Below, piece by piece: positions 7,750 through 14,421 of a DNA stretch of 41,086 bases. Each line of letters starts with the position of its first letter. Within the stretch, counting starts at the first letter, position 1. Below the pieces are notes generated by a model. That model was not told where the DNA came from, ran no database searches, and saw only the letters and a program-made list of their open reading frames with translations. The position numbers were made by a program, and so were the translations under genes. Source of the stretch: Oleidesulfovibrio alaskensis DSM 16109 (GTDB lineage: Bacteria; Desulfobacterota; Desulfovibrionia; Desulfovibrionales; Desulfovibrionaceae); assembly GCF_000482745.1 (NCBI RefSeq), contig NZ_KI519496.1:170320-211405 (forward strand), read 5' to 3'.

Positions 7750-7772
7750 AAAAAAAGCCCTCTTGCGAGGGC
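7750..7772 (-). terminator. Rho-independent terminator of the phosphate transporter operon
   Basis: On the minus strand GCCCTC-GCAA-GAGGGC is followed by TTTTTTT, about 20 bases after the DUF47 stop codon. Confidence 0.92.
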
Positions 7773-7791
7773 ATTTGGTATCGGGAAAAAA

Positions 7792-8472
7792 CTACCGAGC
7801 AATCATAGAGCGCAGCATATCCGAGCAGTTCTCGGTATTATGGCTCATGGCGTACAGCGCATCCACAAAATGGATGAGCTGGTAGATATCCTTGAAATCA
7901 AGATCAGAACGGTAGATAGCGGAAACAATCCGGTTCTTTTCACGGAACACTTCGCGCTGCTGGGCACGGATGGCGCGGTAGGTGTTTTTGGTGGATTCTC
8001 TGTCCAGCTTGCCGCCGCCGTGGATGAGTCCCACTGTGGCATCAAGTGCCGGCTTCAGCAGTTCGATGCTTTTGGATACCTTGTGCAGGAAGAAAACAAA
8101 CTCTTTCTGAAATTCATCAGGAATGGGAATGCGGCGCATGCCCAGCCAGTTAAGCGCTTCCTGCCCTGCATCAAGAATGTTGTCCTGACTGCGGGTATAG
8201 TTGATGAAAAGCGTCTTATCCACAGCCATGAACAAAGCACGCGGCAGGTGGTTGCGGATGTTGCGCTTTATCTTGTCGGCATGTTCTTCCGCGTCATCCA
8301 CTTCTCGCAGCAGTGTATTGAAATCCTTGCAGGTGCCGCCGGTTATGTAGCACTCCATGGACTCTTCGATAAGACGCATGCCCTTGGCTATCTGCTCGTA
8401 ATGCTCGACAAGTCCTGTCATGGGCGAGCGTTCGTCGCGTACAAGCCCGAAGAGGGGGATTCGAATGTTCAT
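7792..8472 (-). CDS. DUF47/PhoU-like phosphate transport accessory protein
   Basis: A 226-residue, all-helical, cytoplasmic protein of the DUF47 (PhoU-related, TIGR00153-like) family, which is typically encoded next to PiT phosphate transporters and is thought to modulate them. Features include the N-terminal helical hairpin (GLVEHYEQIAKGMRLIEESM), paired acidic motifs that in PhoU-like folds bind metal (REVDDAEEHADKIKRNI; YRSDLDFKDIYQLI) and a C-terminal segment rich in charged residues. GGAGG lies 10 bases before the ATG. It follows the PiT gene by 32 bases on the same strand, so they form an operon ending at 7750. Confidence 0.9.
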   Translation of the reverse strand: MNIRIPLFGLVRDERSPMTGLVEHYEQIAKGMRLIEESMECYITGGTCKDFNTLLREVDDAEEHADKIKRNIRNHLPRALFMAVDKTLFINYTRSQDNILDAGQEALNWLGMRRIPIPDEFQKEFVFFLHKVSKSIELLKPALDATVGLIHGGGKLDRESTKNTYRAIRAQQREVFREKNRIVSAIYRSDLDFKDIYQLIHFVDALYAMSHNTENCSDMLRSMIAR

Positions 8473-8504
8473 ATATGAAGCCTCCGGTAACAGCCTTCAG
8501 GGTC

Positions 8505-9740
8505 CTACAAAAACGACCATCTGAGAAGCTGGAAAATGACGATACTGGTTATAGCGGCAATAGGTACTGTAAGTACCCAATAAAGCACTATTTTGTAAAG
8601 CACTCTAAAATCAACGGCACCAAAGCCTCTGGCCAGCCCCACGCCCACTATGGACCCCACAGCGGCGTGTGTGGAAGAAACCGGCATTCCCAGATTTGAT
8701 GCCATGAGAACTGTTGTGGCCGCTCCGAATTCCACTGAAAAACCACGGGTATTGGTCAGTTTGGTTATTTTTTCACCCACGGTGGCCATCACCTTGTGCC
8801 CCAGCACGGCAATGCCCAACGCAATGCCCAGCCCGCCGATGACCAGAAGCCACAGGGGCACCTCCGCAGAAGCCAGCAGCGTGCGTTCGCGCGCTATCAG
8901 GTATATGGCAGCCACAGGGCCTATGGCGTTGGCCACATCGTTGGCGCCCTGCGACACCGCCACATAACAGGCCGTACCCACCTGCAGACGGCGGAACATG
9001 TCTTCCACTGCTTCGGGTCCGTCGGCATCTTTGGGCAGCGTGCGTGTAAACAGCACCCGGAAACCAGTCCACACAGCCACCGTCAGCACGGCGGTCAGCC
9101 CCAGCGCCACAGACCAGTGCAGGTTAAGACTCTTGCCCACCGGCGTTTTATAAAAAAACGAAAGCACCACAAGATCGGCGGTAAGCGCTATCCAGAACGG
9201 GGCCCAGAATCTCGCTTTTTCTATTATCTTGGTTCGGTACAGAATAAACCGCCGTATATGGGAAAATACAAAAAAAGCAATGCCTGCGCCAAAAAGCGGC
9301 GAAATGATCCATGAAAGCACCACAAAGCCCATACTGCCCCAGTTGACGACTTCGGGCCCTCCGGCAACAATGCCGAATCCGAGAATCGACCCCACGATGG
9401 AGTGCGTGGAAGAAACCGGCAGCGACGTAAGCGTGGCCACCAGCACCCACAAGGCAGCAGAAAGCAATGCGGCGAACATGCCAACCATCATCACCCGCGG
9501 GTCTGTTATCATATCCGCGTTGATGATACCCTTGCTGATAGTTTTAGTTACATGAGCACCCAGAAATACGGCGCCCACAAAGTTCAGCACACCGGCAATC
9601 ATTACCGCCTGTTTGACGGTGATGGCTTTGGAACCGACCGATGATGCCATGGAGTTGGCCACATCGTTGGCCCCCAGATTGAATGCCATCATAAAGCCGG
9701 CGCCGACGGCGAGAACAAGAAAAACAGTGTATATATCCAT
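8505..9740 (-). CDS. pit: PiT family inorganic phosphate transporter
   Basis: A 411-residue inner-membrane carrier for phosphate (usually as a metal-phosphate complex, driven by H+ or Na+). The two inverted halves each carry the PiT signature: FNLGANDVANSMASSVGS near residue 20 and SQGANDVANAIGPVAAI in the second half, and each half also contains SSTHSIVGSILGFG or SSTHAAVGSIVGVG. About ten hydrophobic segments are visible. The start at 9740 is supported by ACAGG six bases upstream and by the family's usual N-terminus; a longer frame to 9896 is unlikely. Divergent from the PhoR-like kinase; the shared region carries a Pho-box-like repeat (9923-9940) and a possible promoter for this gene (9868-9896). 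Confidence 0.94.
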   Translation of the reverse strand: MDIYTVFLVLAVGAGFMMAFNLGANDVANSMASSVGSKAITVKQAVMIAGVLNFVGAVFLGAHVTKTISKGIINADMITDPRVMMVGMFAALLSAALWVLVATLTSLPVSSTHSIVGSILGFGIVAGGPEVVNWGSMGFVVLSWIISPLFGAGIAFFVFSHIRRFILYRTKIIEKARFWAPFWIALTADLVVLSFFYKTPVGKSLNLHWSVALGLTAVLTVAVWTGFRVLFTRTLPKDADGPEAVEDMFRRLQVGTACYVAVSQGANDVANAIGPVAAIYLIARERTLLASAEVPLWLLVIGGLGIALGIAVLGHKVMATVGEKITKLTNTRGFSVEFGAATTVLMASNLGMPVSSTHAAVGSIVGVGLARGFGAVDFRVLYKIVLYWVLTVPIAAITSIVIFQLLRWSFL

Positions 9741-9867
9741 GTAACCTGTCCGTTTAAGGGATGAGCGATGCCCTGAATTACCCTGATAGCGGTGACCGGA
9801 AGGTGCACAGGTAAACGGGGAGCAGCCGGATGCCTGTGTTGTTCCGCTGCAGGTAAAAGACGCCGCT

Positions 9868-9896
9868 CCACTACTGGGAAAAGCGGCCTTTGTCAA
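9868..9896 (-). promoter_or_regulatory. Possible promoter of the PiT operon
   Basis: On the minus strand TTGACA (9891-9896) and TAGTGG (9868-9873) are 17 bases apart. The -35 is consensus, the -10 is poor, which is compatible with an activated promoter. The Pho-box-like repeat lies about 27 bases upstream. Confidence 0.4.
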
Positions 9897-9922
9897 AAAA
9901 GCGCCACCGTCTTACCTGCCAA

Positions 9923-9956
9923 TTGTAACAATCGTGTGACAAAAACGCCATAAAGT
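9923..9956 (+). promoter_or_regulatory. Pho-box-like direct repeat and -10 before the PhoR-like gene
   Basis: TTGTAAC (9923-9929) and GTGTGAC (9934-9940) form a 7-4-7 direct repeat with 11-base periodicity, the layout of a PhoB site (CTGTCAT repeats in E. coli); each repeat keeps the TGT.A core. TAAAGT (9951-9956) follows 10 bases after the second repeat, where the -10 lies in PhoB-activated promoters. The start codon is only about 15 bases further on. Assignment is inference. Confidence 0.5.
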
Positions 9957-9970
9957 GACGGTTAAATAAC

Positions 9971-11791
9971 ATGATGAAACATTACTCCATCCGCCACAGA
10001 CTGTTTATAGGAAGCATCATACTGTTATTTCTGGCACTTATTCCGCCGTTTATTTATGTCGGCGGGCTGCTGAAAGATGATGTGCTGACCGAATCGCGCC
10101 TGCGCGCACGCAACGGACTGGAAATGGCCGCATGGCTGATGGAGGAACAGGCACCGTTTTCTGACACCGCTTCCATGAACGCATGGGCACACCGGTTCGG
10201 ACAGCGTACGGGTATACGCATCACCTACATCGAAAACGGCCGCGTTGTGGCTGATTCTGAAATTGCCTACGAACAGCTGCCGACGCTGGACAGCCATCGC
10301 AACAGGCCGGAAGTGAAAGCAGCTCTGGCCAACGGCGAAGGCATGGAAGTGCGCTACAGCACCACACTGGGCAAAGACCTTATTTATATGGCGCGTACCA
10401 TCACAGTGCCCGACAGCGGACTGGACGGTGTGCTGCGCATTGCCCTGCCCGCGTCCGTGGTTAACGAGCGTCTGGCCGAGCTCAAAGAAGGTCTGGCTGC
10501 AGTGTTTCTGCTGGCCATGCTGGCCAGTGCCGGCCTTGCCTATCTTGTAACCCGGTCTCTGGTGCGTTCCATCGAAGACCTTGCCGCAACAGCCCACGCC
10601 ATCGGACAGGGTGATTACGCCCGCAAAATCCGCGACTATCCGGGAACGGAACTGCGTCCGCTGGTTGATGCCATCAACGACATGGCAAAAAACACCCGCA
10701 GGCAGATGCAGATGCTTACCGACCAGAAAGGACGCCTTGAAGCCATTCTGGACGGCATAACAGACGGAGTGATGGTGCTGGACGAAGAAGGACGCATCCA
10801 TTCTGTAAACACGGCACTTACCGATATGTTTCCGCAGGTGGCGGGCATGGAAGGGGCCACCCCCCTTGAAGCCACCATGCAGCCGGATCTGCAGAAAGCA
10901 GTGGATGCCATGCTGCGCAGCGACACCGCCCACAGCGGCCAGCCTATGCCCGATACCGGACGGGTGTGCAATGTGGAACTTTCCGGCGGGCGGTACATGG
11001 AAATAACTCTGGTGCCTTTTGCCGACCCTGCCGGAACAAGAAAAATAGTACTGGCGTTTCATGATGTGAGTGAGCGCGAACAGCTGGAAAAAGTACGTCG
11101 GGATTTTGTGGCCAACGTGTCGCATGAGCTGAAAACACCGCTCACCAGCATCAAGGGATACACCGAGATGCTTATCGAATCACCGCCAGCAGGCCGCGAG
11201 CAGAACAGCATGTTTCTGCAGACCATCCTTAAAAATGCCAACCACATGATAAAAATGGTCAACAGCCTGCTGGTTCTGGCACGCGCCCAGCACAAACGCG
11301 AACAGACAGCCATGTCCGCAGTGGATGCCGCAGCCGTCATCCGCCAGACCGTGCGAGAAATGGACCCTGCAGCGCACGAAAAAAATATCTCCATCGAAAC
11401 ACAGATGCCCGAAACACCACTTATGGTCACAGGAGACAGAGATGCTCTGTGTGAAGTTTTCCGGAACCTGCTGGACAACGCCGTCAAATACAGTCCGAAT
11501 AATTCTGCAGTGACCGTTTCTGCCCGAATAACCGAAGGCAGAGCAGCCTTCTGCATAAAAGACAGCGGTCCGGGAATTCCCGAAGCCAGCAAGGAAAGAA
11601 TCTTTGAACGCTTCTACAGGCTAGACAGAGACGGAGATACGCACAAAAACGGTTCCGCCGGTCTTGGACTGGCAATCTGCCGCAGAATAGTGAAAAGCCA
11701 CGGTGGCGAAATATGGGTGGAAAGTCCTCTGGACAGTAAAACCGGATCCGGCGCCGCCTTCTTTGTCACGCTGGATACGGCATCCGCATAA
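9971..11791 (+). CDS. PhoR-like sensor histidine kinase
   Basis: A 606-residue membrane sensor kinase: TM1 about 10-32, an extracytoplasmic domain to about 165, TM2 about 170-192 (AAVFLLAMLASAGLAYLV), a HAMP segment (190-245), a PAS domain (about 250-370, starting LEAILDGITDGVMVLDEEG), the HisKA phosphoacceptor His385 (FVANVSHELKTPLTSIKGY), and the HATPase with N box (FRNLLDNAVKYS), G1 (DSGPGIP), F box and G2 (GSAGLGLAI). The domain order and the position opposite a PiT transporter suggest phosphate sensing. No response regulator gene is adjacent, which is unusual for PhoR. There is no clear ribosome site before the ATG-ATG start at 9971/9974, which could go with a very short leader from the proposed -10 at 9951. 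Terminator at 11817. Confidence 0.88.
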   Translation: MMKHYSIRHRLFIGSIILLFLALIPPFIYVGGLLKDDVLTESRLRARNGLEMAAWLMEEQAPFSDTASMNAWAHRFGQRTGIRITYIENGRVVADSEIAYEQLPTLDSHRNRPEVKAALANGEGMEVRYSTTLGKDLIYMARTITVPDSGLDGVLRIALPASVVNERLAELKEGLAAVFLLAMLASAGLAYLVTRSLVRSIEDLAATAHAIGQGDYARKIRDYPGTELRPLVDAINDMAKNTRRQMQMLTDQKGRLEAILDGITDGVMVLDEEGRIHSVNTALTDMFPQVAGMEGATPLEATMQPDLQKAVDAMLRSDTAHSGQPMPDTGRVCNVELSGGRYMEITLVPFADPAGTRKIVLAFHDVSEREQLEKVRRDFVANVSHELKTPLTSIKGYTEMLIESPPAGREQNSMFLQTILKNANHMIKMVNSLLVLARAQHKREQTAMSAVDAAAVIRQTVREMDPAAHEKNISIETQMPETPLMVTGDRDALCEVFRNLLDNAVKYSPNNSAVTVSARITEGRAAFCIKDSGPGIPEASKERIFERFYRLDRDGDTHKNGSAGLGLAICRRIVKSHGGEIWVESPLDSKTGSGAAFFVTLDTASA

Positions 11792-11816
11792 CGCATCCTC
11801 TCAAAAAAAATTCAAA

Positions 11817-11856
11817 GGCTTCCGCTGGCAGAAACACTTCCGGCGGAAGCCTTTTT
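11817..11856 (+). terminator. Terminator of the PhoR-like gene
   Basis: GGCTTCCGC and GCGGAAGCC pair across a 17-base loop that can itself form short pairs, followed by TTTTT. It lies about 25 bases after the stop codon. Confidence 0.8.
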
Positions 11857-11921
11857 CATTCCCTGCAGCCATTTTTCCCGCTCTTCTCTGCCCGATTATT
11901 TGCAGCCAAGCCTCTTTCTGT

Positions 11922-11938
11922 CTCCGACGGGCAAGGAG
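11922..11938 (+). repeat. Remnant of the palindromic element: ends fused, interior lost
   Basis: CTCCGACGGGCAAGGAG followed by CTGTTT. The first 13 bases are the 5' end of the element and GGAG-CTGTTT is its 3' end, so nearly all of the interior is missing. It lies just ahead of three complete units. Confidence 0.65.
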
Positions 11939-11965
11939 CTGTTTGGGGGAGTGATTGTTTTATGT

Positions 11966-12160
11966 CTCCGACGGGCAAGGGGAATGATTCCCCTTGCATC
12001 CCCCATTGCGCCCGAAGCGGACCGGTCAGCTGTACCCTTCGGGCGTACGGGCGGCATCATCGGCACGGAGCAAGGCAGTACAGCGCGCCGCAGGCGTATC
12101 TGTGAAACATGCGAGGCGCGCACTGAGGGTGCAGGGAGGTCAGCTCCCTGCCCGCCGGAG
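11966..12160 (+). repeat. Complete palindromic intergenic element, tandem unit 1
   Basis: A 195-bp element. The 5' end (CTCCGACGGGCA) is the inverse of the 3' end (TGCCCGCCGGAG). Each end holds its own palindrome: GCAAGGGGAAT-G-ATTCCCCTTGC at 11975-11997 and GCAGGGAG-GTCAG-CTCCCTGC at 12131-12151. Further in, CCCGAAG/CTTCGGG and GCTGTAC/GTACAGC can also pair, so the unit could fold into one long imperfect hairpin with side arms. It is followed by a T-rich linker (CTGTTTGTTTTTGTTTCAG). Convergent intergenic position between the PhoR-like and M23 genes. No coding function is supported: frames through it are not conserved in length. Confidence 0.92.
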
Positions 12161-12191
12161 GCTGTTTGTTTTTGTTTCAGATTTTGTATGT

Positions 12192-12386
12192 CTCCGACGG
12201 GCAAGGGCAATGATTCCCCTTGCATCCCCCATTGCGCCCGACGCGGTCCGGTCAGCTGTACCCTTCGGGCGTACGGGCGGCATCATCGGCACGGAGCAAG
12301 GCAGTACAGCGCGCCACAGGCGTATCTGTGAAACATGCAGGGCGCGCACTGAGGGTGCAGGGAGATCAGCTCCCTGCCCGCCGGAG
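12192..12386 (+). repeat. Complete palindromic intergenic element, tandem unit 2
   Basis: A second 195-bp copy exactly 226 bases after unit 1, with the same linker. Differences from unit 1 are scattered substitutions: the 5' palindrome has one mismatch (GGGCAAT instead of GGGGAAT) and the 3' palindrome reads GCAGGGAGATCAGCTCCCTGC. Confidence 0.92.
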
Positions 12387-12417
12387 GCTGTTTATTTTTG
12401 TTTCAGATTTTGTATGT

Positions 12418-12614
12418 CTCCGACGGGCAAGGGGAATGATTCCCCTTGCATCCCCCGTTGCGCCCGGCGCGGACCGGTCAGCTGTACCCTTTCGGGCGTT
12501 CATGGCGGCATCACCGGCACGGAGCAAGGCAGTACAACGCGCCGCAGGCGTATCTGTGAAATATGCGAGGCGCGTACTGAGGGTGCAGGGAGGTCACCTC
12601 CCTGCCCGCCGGAG
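12418..12614 (+). repeat. Complete palindromic intergenic element, tandem unit 3
   Basis: A third copy, 226 bases after unit 2, 197 bp long. It has a small change in the centre (CCTTTCGGGCGTTCATGGCGG). The 3' palindrome is restored to near perfection here by paired changes (GCAGGGAGGT.CACCTCCCTGC). After CCGGAGGCT the T-rich linker is replaced by unrelated sequence, so the array ends here. Confidence 0.92.
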
Positions 12615-12649
12615 GCTACCTCCTTTACTCCGCTTGCCCGACCTGCTCC

Positions 12650-12745
12650 CGAAGTTGTACACAAAGAACGTACAATAAATGTTCATAACAAAAATAAACC
12701 ATTAATATAAAAAATATTATCATATAATCACTTTCAAAATAAAAA
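12650..12745. other. AT-rich island between the repeat array and the M23 gene
   Basis: About 95 bases that are strikingly AT-rich in a GC-rich window (for example ATTAATATAAAAAATATTA around 12700). No gene. Two identical DnaA-box-like 9-mers (TTATCTACA, one mismatch to TTATCCACA) lie just beyond it at 12773-12781 and 12814-12822. It could be a DNA-unwinding region or just a terminator-rich convergent spacer; see findings. Confidence 0.5.
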
Positions 12746-12771
12746 ACCCCCGCCGGAATCACCGGCGGGGG
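12741..12771 (-). terminator. Rho-independent terminator of the M23 peptidase gene
   Basis: On the minus strand a perfect 10-bp GC stem (CCCCCGCCGG / CCGGCGGGGG, 5-base loop) followed by TTTTTTATTTT, about 28 bases after the stop codon. Confidence 0.93.
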
Positions 12772-12799
12772 TTATCTACAATATTTTTCTTTTATATTT

Positions 12800-14119
12800 C
12801 TACATACTGGATGTGTTATCTACACCGTATGTCTGTAAAGCAAGAGTTCCGTCCAGATACCCTTTATACGAAACAAGCACTGTCATGAACTCATCCATGC
12901 GTTCTCTGGATACGGGTTGCGAACGGGGGTTGGTTACTCTGGAAGGGTTAAGGTATTTACCATAGCGTTTCATGCGGAAATCAAGATGAGGCCCTGTGGC
13001 GTACCCTGTTGCTCCCACATAGCCTATAACCTGTCCCTGAGCCACTTTCTGCCCGCTGCGGATGCCTCTGGCATAACGCGACATATGAAGATACGCGCTT
13101 TCGTATCCGTTCATGTGCCGTATTTTAACATACTTTCCGGCGGCCTTGGTTCTGGCAACGGCCACAACGGTACCGCTGCCTATGGCTTTGATGGGGGTGC
13201 CTGTGGGGGCGGCGTAATCTATTCCGTGATGTGGTCTGACAATATTAAGCACAGGATGCAGACGGGCATTGCTGTAGCCCGACGAGATTCTTCTGAAATC
13301 AAGAGGAGCCTTCAGAAAGGCCTTGCGCAGGCTTTTGCCGTCCGCTGTGTAATATTCGCCCCTGCCGCCGTCTTCCAGCAAAAAGCCTTCATACGGGGTG
13401 TCCTGGTTGACAAAACGGGCAGCCAGAATACGTCCGTACCCTTTGAACTCACCTTCACGGTAGCGTTTTTCCACCACCACGGTAAAACTGTCGCCTTCGC
13501 GTATATCCCTGATGAAATCCACTTCCCACATGAAAATGTCTGCAAGGCGGTATGCCAGCGCAGCACCTTCACCGGCGTTTTCCACTGCGGTGAACAGGTT
13601 GGACTCTATTTTTCCTTCCACTCTGTCCAGCTGGATATCATAGGGAATAGGTTCCACTGCGGCGTGAAAAATATCACCGTCCCGCGCCACGGTCAGGATG
13701 CTTGTGTCATCTATTTCATACCGGAACGACTGAAGTTCATCCTGCAGACAGGTCACGCTCCAGGGCTGCCCCGCCTTGATACGGGAAAGGCTGAATACGT
13801 CATTGCACTGCCTTGCCAGAGAATAAACCTCTGCCGGAGAGAGCCAGTTTTCCAGAATACCGGAAACCGTATCGCCGGGCTGGATGGTGCCTGTGATGGT
13901 TTCTGGCACGGGCACCGGAGGCATCTCAGGCGTGGCAACATCCTCTGTCATGCTCTGCTGCGCACCGCCGGTCACAGCCTCGGGCGTGGTATCTTCGTCG
14001 CGCAAAAACAGCCCCGTGACGATCACAAGGCATAAGGTGACAACCGCCATACCGGCCGCAAGGCGTTTTTTCCGCGTATCCGCAGTCCGCAGTGTGTTTC
14101 TTTTTTTTACTGGCCGCAT
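12800..14119 (-). CDS. M23 family peptidoglycan endopeptidase (MepM/OapA-like)
   Basis: A 439-residue envelope protein. A basic N-terminus and one membrane anchor (about 24-42, AAGMAVVTLCLVIVTGLFL) are followed by a Pro/Glu-rich linker, a LysM/OapA-like segment (ITGTIQPGDTVSGILENWLS), a middle domain, and the M23 domain near residues 280-390. The metal motif HxxxD is present as H297 and D301 (RPHHGIDYAAPTGTP), and the later motif reads GPH378-L-D380-F: the usual second His of HxH is Asp, a variant I believe occurs in some M23 subfamilies. YLHMSRYARG supplies the middle strand. The start at 14119 has AAGGA seven bases upstream. It probably cleaves peptidoglycan cross-links or activates other hydrolases. 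Divergent from dnaA; a TATAGT -10-like hexamer lies at 14202-14207 on its strand. Confidence 0.9.
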   Translation of the reverse strand: MRPVKKRNTLRTADTRKKRLAAGMAVVTLCLVIVTGLFLRDEDTTPEAVTGGAQQSMTEDVATPEMPPVPVPETITGTIQPGDTVSGILENWLSPAEVYSLARQCNDVFSLSRIKAGQPWSVTCLQDELQSFRYEIDDTSILTVARDGDIFHAAVEPIPYDIQLDRVEGKIESNLFTAVENAGEGAALAYRLADIFMWEVDFIRDIREGDSFTVVVEKRYREGEFKGYGRILAARFVNQDTPYEGFLLEDGGRGEYYTADGKSLRKAFLKAPLDFRRISSGYSNARLHPVLNIVRPHHGIDYAAPTGTPIKAIGSGTVVAVARTKAAGKYVKIRHMNGYESAYLHMSRYARGIRSGQKVAQGQVIGYVGATGYATGPHLDFRMKRYGKYLNPSRVTNPRSQPVSRERMDEFMTVLVSYKGYLDGTLALQTYGVDNTSSM

Positions 14120-14421
14120 TAATCCTTCCCGCACGGAAGTCCGTGTACTCTGTTTGTCTGGTTACCTCCACCTGACAGCGGCGTGTACCCTACACAAGGC
14201 TACTATACAAGCCTATGGAGAACACAAGAGATTGTCTAGACTTTTTCCACAACTATAACGCCACGTTCGCCGGGCCTTTCAGTGCAGGCAGCAAGCTTGT
14301 TAAAAACCTTTAAATCTGATATGTTTCTAAGGTTGGATTGTACTGCTCCGGCATGCTGTAATTTTCTTTTGCCCATGCCATGCCATCCCGCATTTAAAAA
14401 TACATAATTTGCAATAGATAC
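14120..14421. other. Divergent spacer between M23 peptidase and dnaA; possible origin part
   Basis: 302 bases without a gene. It holds a candidate dnaA promoter with an embedded DnaA-box-like site (14232-14259), a second candidate dnaA promoter (TTGGAT 14333-14338, TGTAAT 14357-14362, 18-base spacing) and AT-rich tracts (14299-14320 and 14393-14415). Only one DnaA-box-like 9-mer was found, so a classical multi-box oriC is not visible here. Confidence 0.5.
14232..14259 (+). promoter_or_regulatory. Candidate dnaA promoter with DnaA-box-like site in its spacer
   Basis: TTGTCT (14232-14237) and TATAAC (14254-14259) are 16 bases apart. The spacer contains TTTTCCACA (14243-14251), one mismatch from TTATCCACA. 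A DnaA site inside the promoter would allow DnaA to repress its own gene, as in E. coli. Inference from sequence. Confidence 0.5.

Noticed and set aside
8216..8224. Perfect DnaA box TTATCCACA
   Set aside because: Single site inside the coding region of the DUF47 gene with no second box nearby; best explained by chance.
11966..12614. CRISPR array as an explanation of the regularly spaced repeats
   Set aside because: The repeated unit is ~226 bp including its linker, there are no short unique spacers, and no cas genes are present.
11900..12710. Overlapping open frames in the repeat arrays giving similar Arg/Pro/Ala-rich peptides (also at 22805-23294)
   Set aside because: The similarity of the peptides only reflects the DNA repeat. 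Starts, frames and lengths differ from unit to unit, and both strands are open, so coding is not supported.
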